A stretch of DNA of 64,000 nucleotides from Sphingomonas ginkgonis. Lineage in GTDB: Bacteria; Pseudomonadota; Alphaproteobacteria; Sphingomonadales; Sphingomonadaceae. The stretch is taken from the NCBI RefSeq assembly GCF_003970925.1, contig NZ_RWJF01000001.1:676501-740500 (forward strand), written 5' to 3'. The notes under the pieces were generated by a model. The model was not told where the DNA came from and did not search any database. It saw only the letters and a list, made by a program, of their open reading frames with translations. This document shows positions 1-9,310 of the stretch, one piece after another. How positions within the stretch are numbered: position 1 is the stretch's first letter; every line of letters starts with the position of its first letter. The position numbers and the translations under genes are program-made.

Positions 1-238
1 TCGCCTCGCCGAGGTGCAGCCCCTCGACCCGGCCGCGCAGCTGCTCGACGTCGATCGGCCGGGCGAAGGTGGTGCGGATCATCTGGCCGCCGACGAAGTC
101 GACGCCGAAGTTCAGCCCCTGGACGGCGGTGAAGCCGATCGCCAGCACGGTGACGATCAGCGAGATCACCAGCGCCACGTTGCGGTAGCGCATGAAGTCG
201 AGATTGGTGTTCTCGGGAACAAGCTTGAGCAGCTTCAT
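1..238 (-). CDS. secF: SecF, protein-export membrane subunit (N-terminal part only)
   Basis: The gene runs off the window edge, so only about 79 residues are visible. The N-terminus begins MKLLKLVPENTNLDF, followed by one hydrophobic segment (about residues 18-40) and the SecF-typical stretch LNFGVDFVGGQMI. SecF joins SecD in the inner membrane and uses the proton-motive force to help SecYEG move proteins across. It starts 12 bases after the secD stop on the same strand, giving the usual yajC-secD-secF order. Identification is firm from order and the GVDFVGG motif; the rest of the protein is not in view. Confidence 0.93.
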   Translation of the reverse strand, partial: MKLLKLVPENTNLDFMRYRNVALVISLIVTVLAIGFTAVQGLNFGVDFVGGQMIRTTFARPIDVEQLRGRVEGLHLGEA

Positions 239-250
239 CGCTGGCAGCCC

Positions 251-1840
251 CTAGATATGCAGTTCGCGCGGACGCGAGCGCCGTGCCCACAGCGCGACCA
301 GCATGCGGGTGAAGAAGACGGCGGTGAAGAAGGAGGTGACGACGCCGATCAGCAGGACCACCGCGAAGCCGCGGACCGGGCCCGAGCCGAAGTAGACCAT
401 CAGCATCGCCGCGATGACGTGGGTGAGGTTGGCGTCGAAGATCGCGCGCCGCGCCTCGTGGTAGCCGGTCTCGATCGCGTCGAGCACCCGCCGACCGCGA
501 CGCAGTTCCTCGCGGATGCGCTCGTTGATCAGCACGTTCGCATCGACCGCGGCACCGATCGTCAGGATGAAGCCGGCGATCCCGGGCAGGGTCAGCGTGG
601 CGTTGAACATCGCCATGATGCCGAGGATCAGGAAGGCGTTCACGATCAGCGCGGCGGTCGCATAGACCCCGAAGCGGCCATAGGTCAGCAGCATGAACAC
701 GATCACCGCGAGCACCGCGACGATCGAGGCGATCGCGCCCTTGTGGATCGAGTCCTTGCCGAGGTCGGGCCCGACGCTGCGCTCCTCGACCACGTTCAGC
801 TTCACCGGCAGCTTGCCCGAGGCGAGGCTGATCGCGAGGTCGTTGGCGCTCTGGACGGTGAAGTTGCCGCTGATCTGCGCCGAGCCGCCGAGGATCGGCT
901 CGTTGATGTTGGGCGCCGACAGCACCTTGTCGTCGAGGATGATCGCGAAGGGCTTGCCGGTATTTTCCTGGGTGACCCGGGCGAAGCGCTTGGCGCCCGC
1001 CGTGTTGAACTTGAGCGTGACCACCGGGCGGCCGTCCTGGTCGAAGCTCTGGCGCGCATCGGTAACCTGGTCGCCGGACACGATCACCCGGCGCTTGACC
1101 GCGATGGCGCCGCCGCCGCTGGCCATCGGCAGGACCTGGCTGCCGGCCGGCGCGTGACCCGCCGCGACTTCCTGCGGGTTGGCCTGGAGGTCGACCAGCT
1201 TGAACTCGAGACGGGCGGTCTGGCCGATCAGCTTCTTCAGCGCCTCGGGGTTCTCGACGCCCGGGACCTGGACGAGAATGCGGTTGTCGCCCTCGTTGAT
1301 GACGGTGACTTCCTTGGTGCCGCTCGGATCGATGCGGCGGCGCACGACGTCGCGGGCGACGGTCATCGCTTGTTTCAGCGCATTGGCCGAGCCCGTCGCG
1401 GTCGGCGTGAGAACGATGCGGGTTTGGTCGACCACCGCCACGTCCCAATCGCGCGCGCCGGTCAGCGCGACCGGGCGGGTCAGAGTCCGAATCCGCTCGA
1501 CCGCGGCATCGAGCTGGGTCGGGTCGCGGACCATGAAGCTCAGGCGGCTGTTGGCGGTCGACACGTCGCCGATCTCGATCCGTGGATCGCGGCGGAGTTC
1601 GGTCGAAACCTCGTCCTCCATCGCCGCGACGCGCTGCTTGGCGGCGTCGACGGCATCGGCCTCGAGCAGGAGGTGCGAGCCGCCGGCGAGATCGAGTCCG
1701 AGGCTGATCTGCTCCTTGGGCGCCCACGACGGCCAGGTCTCGACCTGTGACTTGGGGAACAGGCTGGGCACCGCCAGCACGATCCCGACCGCGATCACGA
1801 GGAAGATCGTCCAGACCTTCCACTTGGGGAAATCGAGCAT
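251..1840 (-). CDS. secD: SecD, protein-export membrane subunit
   Basis: 529 residues, a normal length for the alphaproteobacterial form. An N-terminal membrane helix (about residues 10-28) is followed by the conserved LGLDLAGGSHLLLEAD, a long periplasmic P1 region, and five closely spaced helices in the last 180 residues, including the TIGAAVDANVLINERIREE motif of the RND-like SecD/F core. It acts with SecF after SecYEG-mediated translocation. The start ATG overlaps the yajC stop by one base (TGATG), which points to translational coupling within a yajC-secD-secF operon. Confidence 0.97.
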   Translation of the reverse strand: MLDFPKWKVWTIFLVIAVGIVLAVPSLFPKSQVETWPSWAPKEQISLGLDLAGGSHLLLEADAVDAAKQRVAAMEDEVSTELRRDPRIEIGDVSTANSRLSFMVRDPTQLDAAVERIRTLTRPVALTGARDWDVAVVDQTRIVLTPTATGSANALKQAMTVARDVVRRRIDPSGTKEVTVINEGDNRILVQVPGVENPEALKKLIGQTARLEFKLVDLQANPQEVAAGHAPAGSQVLPMASGGGAIAVKRRVIVSGDQVTDARQSFDQDGRPVVTLKFNTAGAKRFARVTQENTGKPFAIILDDKVLSAPNINEPILGGSAQISGNFTVQSANDLAISLASGKLPVKLNVVEERSVGPDLGKDSIHKGAIASIVAVLAVIVFMLLTYGRFGVYATAALIVNAFLILGIMAMFNATLTLPGIAGFILTIGAAVDANVLINERIREELRRGRRVLDAIETGYHEARRAIFDANLTHVIAAMLMVYFGSGPVRGFAVVLLIGVVTSFFTAVFFTRMLVALWARRSRPRELHI

Positions 1841-2184
1841 CAGTCGTTCGCCGGCTTGGTCGAGGCGGCGGTCACCACCTGGGTGAAGGTCGACTTGACC
1901 ACCCGGACGCGGACGGTCGGGGCGATCTCCACCTCGGCCTCGTCGTCGCCGACCAGTTTGGTCACCCTGCCGCGGATGCCGCCGCCGAGGATCACCTCGT
2001 CACCCTTCTTGACCGCGGCGATCGCGGCGCGATGGGTCTTCACCTGCTGCGCCTGCGGCCGCCACACCAGCAGCCAGAAGATCAGGAGCATCAGCCCCAT
2101 CGGGATCAGGAAGGAGAGGCCGGCGGCGGCGCCGCCCGGGGCGCCCGCGGCTGCAGCCGTGCTCAGGAGGAAATGGGATGACAT
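1840..2184 (-). CDS. yajC: YajC, preprotein translocase accessory subunit
   Basis: 114 residues, normal size. One transmembrane helix at about residues 22-42 (LSFLIPMGLMLLIFWLLVW) is followed by the YajC hallmark RPQAQQVKTHRAAIAAVKKGDEV and a small beta-rich domain. It is a single-pass inner-membrane partner of SecDF. The start at MSSHFLLST is preferred because the upstream in-frame extension is only the reverse side of the tRNA-Pro gene. First gene of the yajC-secD-secF cluster. Confidence 0.94.
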   Translation of the reverse strand: MSSHFLLSTAAAAGAPGGAAAGLSFLIPMGLMLLIFWLLVWRPQAQQVKTHRAAIAAVKKGDEVILGGGIRGRVTKLVGDDEAEVEIAPTVRVRVVKSTFTQVVTAASTKPAND

Positions 2185-2220
2185 CCGCTTCGATGACACT
2201 CGCTCAAAGGGGCAAGATGG

Positions 2221-2294
2221 TCGGGGCGACAGGATTCGAACCTGCGACCTCCACACCCCCAGTGTGATGCGCTACCAGGCTGCGCTACGCCCCG
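2221..2294 (-). tRNA. tRNA-Pro (anticodon GGG)
   Basis: The minus strand folds into a complete 74-base cloverleaf. The acceptor stem is CGGGGCG paired with CGCCCCG and the discriminator is A. The D arm has stem GCGC/GCGC, and the anticodon stem is TCACA/TGTGG with loop CTGGGGG, placing GGG at positions 34-36. The T arm loop is TTCGAAT. CCA is not encoded. It sits just upstream of yajC on the same strand. Confidence 0.95.
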
Positions 2295-2352
2295 ACTATC
2301 AAGGCGCGGCATCTAGTGGGGCCAGCCGGGCAAGGCAAGGGAGGGGTGGCAA

Positions 2353-3060
2353 ATGGCGCGACGGCGCCGGCGTCGAAGCGCGGGAAAACGCCTGTTGCTG
2401 GCCATTCTGGCGTTGCCCGCGCTGTATCTCGCGGCGGCGTTGGCAGGATCGCTGATCCCGGCCAATGGCGCCTGGCGCGAGCCCGCGCAGGGCGTCACCG
2501 TCTATCTCGCATCCAACGGGATCCACACCGATCTCGTTCTCCCGGCTCGCGCCGAGGGGCTCGACTGGAGGCCGTTGCTGCCGACGCGGGACTTCGCCGA
2601 TCCCGATCCCGGCGCGCGCTGGGTGGCGTTCGGGATGGGCGAGAAAAGGGTCTATCTCGACACGCCGCGCTGGCGCGACCTACGCCCACGGACGCTCTGG
2701 TCGGCGCTCGCGGGCGGCGAGCGGGTGATGCACGTCGAGTGGGTGAGCGACCCGGCGTGGCACGCCCGGACGATCCGGCTGCGCCCCGAGGAATATCGCC
2801 GGCTGTGGGCGGCGATCCGCGCCGGCTTCGCGCTGGACCCGCGGGGGCGCCCGCGGCGGATCGACCATTCGGGCTACGGGCCGGCAGATGCCTTTTACCG
2901 TGGGACCGGCCGGGCCAACGCGCTCGCCACCTGCAATGCCTGGACCGCGGACCGGCTGCGGCTGGCAGGCGTCAGGACCAGCCTGTGGCCGCCCTTCGCG
3001 CAGGGACTGACGTGGCGCTATCGCGAACCATCGACCGAGACTTTGCCCGCGGGCTCCTGA
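2353..3060 (+). CDS. DUF2459 (TIGR02117-like) family protein
   Basis: 235 residues. A basic N-terminus and one hydrophobic segment (about residues 14-32) suggest membrane anchoring or a signal sequence. The remainder matches the DUF2459 family by eye: VTVYLASNGIHTDLVLP, a WVAFGMGEKRVYLDTPRW block, and near the end GRANALATCNAWTADRLR. Members have been called urease-associated from genome context only; the biochemical role is not established. No urease genes are in view. The ATG lies 58 bases past the tRNA on the opposite strand, with GGGAGGGG just upstream as a ribosome site. Confidence 0.8.
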   Translation: MARRRRRRSAGKRLLLAILALPALYLAAALAGSLIPANGAWREPAQGVTVYLASNGIHTDLVLPARAEGLDWRPLLPTRDFADPDPGARWVAFGMGEKRVYLDTPRWRDLRPRTLWSALAGGERVMHVEWVSDPAWHARTIRLRPEEYRRLWAAIRAGFALDPRGRPRRIDHSGYGPADAFYRGTGRANALATCNAWTADRLRLAGVRTSLWPPFAQGLTWRYREPSTETLPAGS

Positions 3061-3098
3061 TGTGACAGGCTGGCCAACCAACGGTCGCGGGAGCGTGA

Positions 3099-4508
3099 AT
3101 GACCTCGGACGGAGCGGCGGCGCGGGACGAGGCGATGCTGGGTCACCCGCGCGGACTGTGGGTGCTCGCCGGGACCGAGCTGTGGGACCGCATCAGCTTC
3201 CACGGCATGCAGGCGATCCTCACGCTCTATCTCGCGGGGGAGCTGCTGACGCCAGGCCATGCCGAGCGGGTGGTCGCGCTCGGGCCGTTCCGCCGAGCAA
3301 TCGAGGCGGTGACCGGCCCGCTCACCATTGAGGCGCTCGCGACCCAAACGTTCGGCATCTACGTCGCGCTGGTCTACGCCACCCCGATCCTCGGCGGATG
3401 GATCGGTGACCGTTTCCTCAGCCGGCGGCTGACCGTCACGCTCGGCGCGCTGCTGATGACGATCGGCCATTTCAGCCTTGCCTTCGACGCAAGCTTCCTG
3501 TTCGGCATGCTGTTCGTGGCGGTCGGCGCCGGGCTGCTGCGCGGCAACCTTATGCCGCAGCTCAAGCTGCTCTACCCCGCCGGCGACCGGCGCCAGGCCG
3601 ACGCCTTCCAGCTCTACTATCTCGGGATCAACGTCGGCGCGTTCATCGCCCCGATTGCGACCGGCGCATTGGCCGCCTTCTGGGGCTGGCACGTCGGGTT
3701 CGGCTTTGCCGGGCTGGGGATGCTGGCGGGGCTGCTGCTCTACGTCTGGGGGCAGCGCTATCTCGCCCCCGAGCCGCCGCGCGCGGCGCCGGCCGAGCGC
3801 GTCCCGCTATCGCAGGAGGAGCGGCGGCGGGTTGGGTTGCTGCTCGCCGTCTGGCCGCTGCTGAGCGGGTTCTGGATCGCGCAGACCCAGGTCTGGAACA
3901 CCTACAACCTGTGGGTGCGCGACCAGGTCGACATGGTCGTGCTCGGCTTCCCGGTGCCGGTGCCTTGGCTCCAATCGCTCGACGGGATCAGCCCGGTGCT
4001 GTTCCTGCCGCTCGCGCTGCTGTTCTGGCGGCGGCAGGCGGAACGCGGACGCGAGCCGTCGATGCCGGCCAAGATGGGGATCGGCTGCCTGATCTTCGCC
4101 GCTGGGGTGCTGATCCTGGCCGCGGCGTCGCAGCCGCGCGGAAGCCCGGAGCGCGTCCCCCTGGTGCTGCCGGTGCTGTTCCACCTGGTCTCGAACAGCG
4201 GCTGGCTGTTCTTCGCGCCGGTCACCAACGCCTTTTTCCTGACCCGAGCGCCGGAGCGGACCCGCGGCGCGATGCTCGGGCTGGTCATGCTGGCGGTGAC
4301 GACCGGAAGCCTGGTCAGCGGCCGGCTCGGCGGGCTCTACGGGAGCTGGCCCGCGCGTTCCTTCTGGCTGCTCCACGCCGAGATCGTCGGCGGCGCGGGA
4401 CTCTGCTTCCTGCTGCTGGCTGGCACGCTGACCCGCCGCCTGCCCGAGGCAGACGACGGGTCCGTGCTGCCCGAAGTGCAACCCGACGCGGTACCCCAGC
4501 CGGGCTGA
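3099..4508 (+). CDS. POT/PTR-family proton-coupled oligopeptide transporter
   Basis: 469 residues with about 12-14 membrane helices. The first helix carries a POT-type signature in which the usual ExxER is ELWDR (Glu then Asp), followed by ISFHGMQAILTLYL. The second POT signature region has YYLGINVGAFIAPIATG. Members import di- or tripeptides with protons across the inner membrane. Substrate cannot be read from sequence, and the Glu-to-Asp change in ExxER may alter proton coupling. Stands alone between a DUF2459 gene and a convergent secreted-protein gene. Confidence 0.88.
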   Translation: MTSDGAAARDEAMLGHPRGLWVLAGTELWDRISFHGMQAILTLYLAGELLTPGHAERVVALGPFRRAIEAVTGPLTIEALATQTFGIYVALVYATPILGGWIGDRFLSRRLTVTLGALLMTIGHFSLAFDASFLFGMLFVAVGAGLLRGNLMPQLKLLYPAGDRRQADAFQLYYLGINVGAFIAPIATGALAAFWGWHVGFGFAGLGMLAGLLLYVWGQRYLAPEPPRAAPAERVPLSQEERRRVGLLLAVWPLLSGFWIAQTQVWNTYNLWVRDQVDMVVLGFPVPVPWLQSLDGISPVLFLPLALLFWRRQAERGREPSMPAKMGIGCLIFAAGVLILAAASQPRGSPERVPLVLPVLFHLVSNSGWLFFAPVTNAFFLTRAPERTRGAMLGLVMLAVTTGSLVSGRLGGLYGSWPARSFWLLHAEIVGGAGLCFLLLAGTLTRRLPEADDGSVLPEVQPDAVPQPG

Positions 4509-4535
4509 CCGGCCGGGTCGCGCGCGGGCAAGCCG

Positions 4536-5237
4536 CTACTTCTTCTTCGACCGGGTGGTCGTCTTGGTCGATGCAGCCGGGGCCGCCTTGGCCGACGCCG
4601 CCTCGAGCTCGGCCTTGGTCATGCTCATGACGAGGCCCTTGTCGTTCTTGCCGAAGCTGGTGGTCGGGATCTCGGCGCGGGCCTTGCCCGTGGCGACCAC
4701 CACGCCGCTGGCGCTGACCTTCTCGACCTTGCCGACGACGCCGCCCTGGGCGTCGAACACCGGAACGCCGGCCTTGATGTCGGCGGCGGTCGCGGCGGTC
4801 ACCGTCGCACCGGTCTTGTCGGTCGCGGGTTCGGTGGTCGTGGTCGTGGTCGACGTGGCCGACGTCCCGCTGGCGTCAGGAGCCGTGGTCGTCGTCGAGG
4901 TGGTGCGCTGGGTCGCGCTCGGCGAGGCGGGCGTGGCCGGGGTCGCCGGAGTGGCGGGCGTGCCCGCCCCGTTCGGGGTGGCCGAGGTGGCGGGGGTCGC
5001 CGGCTGCGTGGTCGTCGTCGCGGTCGTGTCGGTCGTCCGCTGCGTGCCCATCATCGTGCCGGTGGAATCCGGAACCGGCGTCGTCGCGGTCGTGCTGTTC
5101 GTCGTTGTCGTCCGGGTCTGGGCCGGCGTCGTCGGCTTCACCACCGGGGCGGTGGTGGTCGCCGTCTGGGCATGGACCAGCGCCGGCGAGCAGGCCGTCA
5201 GCAGCGCGGCGCTCAGCAATTTGGCTCGGATACTCAT
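4536..5237 (-). CDS. Thr-rich secreted protein with C-terminal PRC-barrel-like domain
   Basis: 233 residues. A signal peptide (MSIRAKLLSAALLTACSPA, cleavage after VHAQ) is followed by about 120 residues of low-complexity Thr/Ala/Pro/Ser sequence with runs of TTTTT. The last 80 residues form a compact segment (IKAGVPVFDAQGGVVGKV, then IPTTSFGKNDKGLV) resembling PRC-barrel-like domains common in sphingomonads, and a basic tail ends RSKKK. The start is fixed by GGAGG five bases before ATG at 5237. Function unknown; likely periplasmic or surface-exposed. Convergent with the POT transporter, 27 bases apart. Confidence 0.75.
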   Translation of the reverse strand: MSIRAKLLSAALLTACSPALVHAQTATTTAPVVKPTTPAQTRTTTTNSTTATTPVPDSTGTMMGTQRTTDTTATTTTQPATPATSATPNGAGTPATPATPATPASPSATQRTTSTTTTAPDASGTSATSTTTTTTEPATDKTGATVTAATAADIKAGVPVFDAQGGVVGKVEKVSASGVVVATGKARAEIPTTSFGKNDKGLVMSMTKAELEAASAKAAPAASTKTTTRSKKK

Positions 5238-5333
5238 CAAAACCTCCGTTTTTCTGCCGTTTCCAACGGCCCTGCGCGCACGGAGGTTCAGCCTTTACGG
5301 CGAAGCGAGTGATTCGGGAGGATGACCGCAAGC

Positions 5334-6629
5334 TTACAGGACGTAGCGCGACAGGTCGGCGTTGCGGGCGATTGAGGAGAGCTGGCGATCGACGAACCCG
5401 GCGTTGACGGTGAGCGTCTCGCCCCGCCGATCCTCGGCTTCGAAGCTGATATCCTCGAGCAGCTTCTCCATCACGGTCTGGAGCCGGCGCGCGCCGATGT
5501 TCTCGACCGCCTCGTTGACCTCGGCGGCGATGCGCGCGAGCGCGGCGATCCCGTCGTCGGTGAAGCCAACGGACACCTCCTCGGTGGCGAGCAGCGCCTT
5601 GTACTGGTCGGTGAGGCTGGCGCGGGTCGCGGAGAGGATCCGGACGAAGTCTTCCTGGCTGAGCGCGCTCAGCTCGACCCGGATCGGCAATCGTCCCTGG
5701 AGCTCGGGAAGAAGGTCGGCGGGCTTGGCGACGTGGAAGGCGCCCGAGGCGATGAACAGGATATGGTCGGTCTTGAGCGGCCCGTACTTGGTCGACACCG
5801 TGGTGCCCTCGATCAGGGGCAGAAGGTCGCGCTGGACGCCCTCGCGGCTGACCGACCCGCCGCGCACGTCGCTCACCGCGATCTTATCGATCTCGTCGAG
5901 AAAGACGATCCCGTTGGCCTCGGCGTCGGCCAGCGCGACGCGGGCGACATCGTCCTGATCGAGCCGCTTGTCGGCCTCTTCCTCGACCAGCCGCGTGAAT
6001 GCGTCGGGAACCTTCAATTTGCGCCGCTTCTTGGGCGCGCCGCCCATCGCCTTGGACATCATCTCTGAGAGGTTGATCATGCCGATGCCGTTGCCCGGCA
6101 TCTCAAACGGCATGGCGGGCGCCTCGCTGACCTCGATCTCGACCTCGGCGTTGTCCAGCGCCTTGTCGCGGAAGCGCTGGCGAAAGCTCTCGCGGGTCGC
6201 CTCCGACGAGCCCTTGCCAGTGAGCGCGTCGAGCAGCCGGTCCATCGCCGCGCCCTCCGCGGCATCCTTGACCTTCAGGCGGCGCCGCTCGCGCTCGAGC
6301 CGGACCGCCTCCTCGACCAGGTCGCGGGCGATCTGCTCGACGTCGCGGCCGACGTAGCCGACCTCGGTGAACTTGGTCGCCTCGACCTTGACGAAGGGTG
6401 CGTCGGCGAGCTTCGCCAGCCGCCGGCTGATCTCGGTCTTGCCGCAGCCTGTCGGGCCGATCATCAAAATGTTCTTGGGCGTGACCTCGTCGCGCAAATC
6501 GGCGCCGAGCCGCTGCCGCCGCCAGCGGTTGCGCAGCGCCACCGCGACCGCGCGCTTGGCCTCGGTCTGGCCGACGATATGCTCGTCCAATGCAGCAACG
6601 ATCGCCTTAGGAGTGAGATTGTCGTTCAT
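5334..6629 (-). CDS. hslU: HslU, ATPase subunit of the HslVU protease
   Basis: 431 residues, standard length. The N-terminus has [20 protein letters not shown]. Walker A is GPTGCGKT (about residues 58-65), the pore loop is [11 protein letters not shown], Walker B is [10 protein letters not shown] near residue 240, and the C-terminal tail ends DLSRYVL, the peptide that inserts into HslV. HslU is the AAA+ unfoldase that feeds substrates to the HslV peptidase in the cytoplasm. It follows hslV by 20 bases on the same strand, forming the usual hslVU operon. Confidence 0.98.
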   Translation of the reverse strand: MNDNLTPKAIVAALDEHIVGQTEAKRAVAVALRNRWRRQRLGADLRDEVTPKNILMIGPTGCGKTEISRRLAKLADAPFVKVEATKFTEVGYVGRDVEQIARDLVEEAVRLERERRRLKVKDAAEGAAMDRLLDALTGKGSSEATRESFRQRFRDKALDNAEVEIEVSEAPAMPFEMPGNGIGMINLSEMMSKAMGGAPKKRRKLKVPDAFTRLVEEEADKRLDQDDVARVALADAEANGIVFLDEIDKIAVSDVRGGSVSREGVQRDLLPLIEGTTVSTKYGPLKTDHILFIASGAFHVAKPADLLPELQGRLPIRVELSALSQEDFVRILSATRASLTDQYKALLATEEVSVGFTDDGIAALARIAAEVNEAVENIGARRLQTVMEKLLEDISFEAEDRRGETLTVNAGFVDRQLSSIARNADLSRYVL

Positions 6630-6649
6630 GTTGTTCCTTGTGCGACGGC

Positions 6650-7183
6650 CTAGACCGTCTCGACTGTCAGCCGGTCGTTGGTGAAGACGCAGACTTCGGC
6701 GGCGATTGCCATGGCGCGGCGGGCGAGCTTCTCGGCGTCGGGCTCATAGTCGGCGAGTGCGCGGGCCGCGGCCAGCGCATAGTTGCCGCCCGAGCCGATC
6801 GCCGCGATCCCCGCCTCGGGCTCGAGCACGTCGCCGTTGCCGGTGAGGATCAGCATCGTCTCCTCGTCGGCGACGATCATCATCGCCTCAAGGTTGCGCA
6901 GATATTTGTCGGTGCGCCAGTCCTTGGCGAGCTCAACCGCGGCGCGCATCAGCTGGCCGCGATACTGTTCGAGCTTCTTCTCCAGCCGCTCGAACAGGGT
7001 GAAGGCGTCGGCGGTCGCGCCGGCGAACCCGGCGATCACCTTGCCTTCGGCGCCGAGCCGGCGGACCTTCTTCGCGTTGGGCTTCATCACCGTGTTGCCC
7101 ATCGATACCTGACCGTCGCCGGCGATGACGGTCCTGCCGTCGCGCCGAACGCCCAGGATCGTCGTCCCGTGCCATTGTTCCAT
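6650..7183 (-). CDS. hslV: HslV, peptidase subunit of the HslVU protease
   Basis: 177 residues. The start [12 protein letters not shown] is chosen because it leaves the short alphaproteobacterial propeptide ahead of the catalytic Thr (Thr7); the longer in-frame extension lacks family similarity. Family blocks include [44 protein letters not shown] and [13 protein letters not shown]. HslV forms the double-ring proteolytic core capped by HslU. First gene of the hslVU pair. Confidence 0.97.
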   Translation of the reverse strand: MEQWHGTTILGVRRDGRTVIAGDGQVSMGNTVMKPNAKKVRRLGAEGKVIAGFAGATADAFTLFERLEKKLEQYRGQLMRAAVELAKDWRTDKYLRNLEAMMIVADEETMLILTGNGDVLEPEAGIAAIGSGGNYALAAARALADYEPDAEKLARRAMAIAAEVCVFTNDRLTVETV

Positions 7184-7240
7184 GCTTCGTACCCGCTCCT
7201 TGAGCGGCGATGTGGGAAGCGCGCCGAGGCGCTGCAAGCG

Positions 7241-8179
7241 TCAGCTGTGATCGAGCAGGAAGCGGGTCACGTCGGCCAGCGCGGGCGAGCGGCCGCGGAA
7301 GGTGCGGGAGAAGCTCAGCATCAGGTCGATGTGCCCGACGCCGCGATAGCTGCGGAATTCGGCCGGCGCGCCGAGCTCCGCCAGCCGCTGCGCGAGGTGT
7401 CGGCTATTGCGCGGGTAGACCAGCTTGTCGTTGCTGCCGGTGGCCAGCAGCAGCGGCGGCGCGCTGCGCCGGGCGAAGCTGATCGGCTGGGTCTCCTCAG
7501 GCCGCTTCCAATGGCCGAAGGCATTGCGGCCGCGATACTCGGTGAAAGGCGCGAAGTCGTATGGCCCGGCGAGCAGCGCGCCGGCGCGGACGATCCTGGG
7601 ATCGACCCCGATCCGCCGCAGCCAGCGCCGGTCGAGGCTGAGCATGGCGCCGATGTAGGCGCCGGCGCTGTGCCCGCAGACGCTGATCCGCTCCGGATCG
7701 CCGCCGAACAGGTGGGCATGGTCGCGAACCCAGCGGATCGCCTCGGCGCCGTCCTCGATCATGGCCGGGAAGCGGCCCTCGGGAACGAGCCGGTAGTCGG
7801 GGACGACCACCACGAAGCCCTCACCCGACAGCGCCGCGCCGGCGAAGGCATAGTGCGACCGCTCACCCCGGTGCCAGCCGCCGCCATAGAAGAAGACGAC
7901 CACCGGCAGCGGCTGACCGCGGTGGCGGCGGGCGGACGGAGTCCAGACGTCGAGGCGCTGACGCGGGTGGAGACCGTAGGCGACGCCCTGCGCGGCGAGG
8001 TTGGCGCCGCTGCGGGTCGGCAAATAGCGGTCGATGGTGTTGAGGAGGTCGACCGGCTGCCAGCCCAGGCGGCGGGCGAAGGTCGCGCCCCAAGTCTTGA
8101 GGTTGCGCGCCTTGCGGCGGCGCGGGCGCAGCGTTGCCGGGGGCGTGATGTCGGGCGGCAATTCGCTGCGGGTCGCCAC
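7241..8179 (-). CDS. alpha/beta hydrolase, HSL/carboxylesterase type
   Basis: 312 residues without a clear signal peptide. The oxyanion motif FFYGGGW (about residues 96-102), a PDYRLVPEGRFP block and the nucleophile elbow GHSAG (Ser near 161) are seen, with candidate acid and base in TGSNDKLVYP and GVGHIDL. This is the hormone-sensitive-lipase-like esterase layout. It hydrolyses an ester or acyl bond in a substrate that cannot be named. It is a close paralogue of the next gene upstream (8241-9125), with the same YDF-PFTE-RGR and ETQP blocks, so the pair arose by tandem duplication. Confidence 0.88.
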   Translation of the reverse strand: MATRSELPPDITPPATLRPRRRKARNLKTWGATFARRLGWQPVDLLNTIDRYLPTRSGANLAAQGVAYGLHPRQRLDVWTPSARRHRGQPLPVVVFFYGGGWHRGERSHYAFAGAALSGEGFVVVVPDYRLVPEGRFPAMIEDGAEAIRWVRDHAHLFGGDPERISVCGHSAGAYIGAMLSLDRRWLRRIGVDPRIVRAGALLAGPYDFAPFTEYRGRNAFGHWKRPEETQPISFARRSAPPLLLATGSNDKLVYPRNSRHLAQRLAELGAPAEFRSYRGVGHIDLMLSFSRTFRGRSPALADVTRFLLDHS

Positions 8180-8240
8180 GGTTGGTCGGAGTCCTTCTCT
8201 CCCCGTAACAACCCGTGGCGGGCGATGCGAGTTCCGGCCG

Positions 8241-9125
8241 CTACGGCCGGTCGTGCAGGGCGAGGAAGCGAGCCGAGTCGGCCAGCGCGGGATTGGACCG
8301 CCGGAACAGCGGCGACAGCGCCTTGGCGAGGTCGATGTGGCTCTGCCCGGGGTAGATCCTCAGTTCGACCGTCGCCCCGGCGCGGCGCAGGGCGTCGGCC
8401 AGCGCGATGCTGTTGCGCGGCTCGACCACCTCGTCGGCGCTGCCGTGAAGCAGCAGCAGTGGCGGCGCGTCGCGGCGGACGAAGTGGACCGGCTGCGTCT
8501 CGAGCGGGCGCGGCCAGGCGCCGAGCGCATCCCGCCCGCGCTGCTCGGTGAAGGGATAGAAGTCGTACGGCCCCGACAGGAGCGCCGCCGCCTTGATCGT
8601 GCGCGGCGGCAGCCCGGCGTCGGCCAGAAAATGCGGGTCGAGCGCGAGCATGGCGGCATTGTAGGCGCCGGCGCTGTGGCCGCTGAGCGCGATACGGTTC
8701 GGGTCGCCGCCGAAGCGGGCGATATTGTCGTGGACCCAGCGCACCGCCGCCGCCCCGTCCTGGAGGAAGGTCGGAAAGCGGACCTCGGGTACGAGGCGAT
8801 AGTCCGGAACCACGGCGATGAACCCGCGCGCGGCGAGAGCCCGGCCGGCGAACCCATAGTCGCCCCGGTTCCCCGCCACCCAGCCGCCGCCGTAGAAGAA
8901 GACGACCACCGGGAGCGGCCCCGCCGGACGCCGGTCGGGCACCCAGACGTCGAGCTTCAGCCGGGGGTCGGGGCCGAACGGCTTCCCGGCGGCGGCCCGG
9001 TGGGCGCGGTCGGCCCCGGCGAGGCTGCTGGCGCCGTTGAGCAGGCCGGCGGGGCTGCAGGCGGCGAGGGCAAGGGTGGCAAAAGCCCCGGCGACAAGGG
9101 CGCGGCGGGTAAGTCGGGCGGTCAT
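8241..9125 (-). CDS. alpha/beta hydrolase, predicted exported lipoprotein
   Basis: 294 residues from the ATG at 9125; longer in-frame starts would read through repeat sequence. The N-terminus TRRALVAGAFATLALAAC combines a twin-arginine-like n-region with a lipobox whose Cys is residue 23, so the enzyme is probably exported and lipidated. The catalytic core repeats that of its neighbour: FFYGGGW, VPDYRLVPE, GHSAG (Ser near 141), GSADEVVEP and GQSHIDL. Unlike the paralogue at 7241-8179, this one carries an export signal, so the two copies probably work in different compartments. Confidence 0.87.
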   Translation of the reverse strand: MTARLTRRALVAGAFATLALAACSPAGLLNGASSLAGADRAHRAAAGKPFGPDPRLKLDVWVPDRRPAGPLPVVVFFYGGGWVAGNRGDYGFAGRALAARGFIAVVPDYRLVPEVRFPTFLQDGAAAVRWVHDNIARFGGDPNRIALSGHSAGAYNAAMLALDPHFLADAGLPPRTIKAAALLSGPYDFYPFTEQRGRDALGAWPRPLETQPVHFVRRDAPPLLLLHGSADEVVEPRNSIALADALRRAGATVELRIYPGQSHIDLAKALSPLFRRSNPALADSARFLALHDRP

Positions 9126-9164
9126 TAGAGGGCGAACGTTTGGGTGGTGGGGATGGGTCCTGTG

Positions 9165-9300
9165 CCCCTCTCCCCGCCGGGAAGAGGGGGGCGCCGCGTC
9201 AGCACTGGAAGGGTGAGGGGCGACCACGCCGCGGTTGCGCGGCGCCGAAGCGCGGCCCCCCTCATCCGGCCCTTCGGGTCACTCTCTGCTAGCCGGGAAG
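9165..9300. repeat. intergenic dyad-rich repeat (CTCTCCCCGCCGG type)
   Basis: The 185-base gap between two minus-strand genes holds an imperfect dyad CCCCTCTCCCC-GCCGGG-AAGAGGGG at 9165-9189, then GAAGGGTGAGGGGCG and a CCCTTCGGG-type arm. The same vocabulary (CCCTCTCCCC, CCTCACCC, GGGGAGAGGG) recurs at 14334-14434 and 58021-58080. These look like copies of one dispersed non-coding repeat family; no coding potential is seen. Confidence 0.6.
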
Positions 9301-9310
9301 AAGGACATTG

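Noticed and set aside
14..1750. Long plus-strand frame over secF and secD
   Set aside because: Antisense to a certain operon; composition is Asp/His/Arg-rich without family features.
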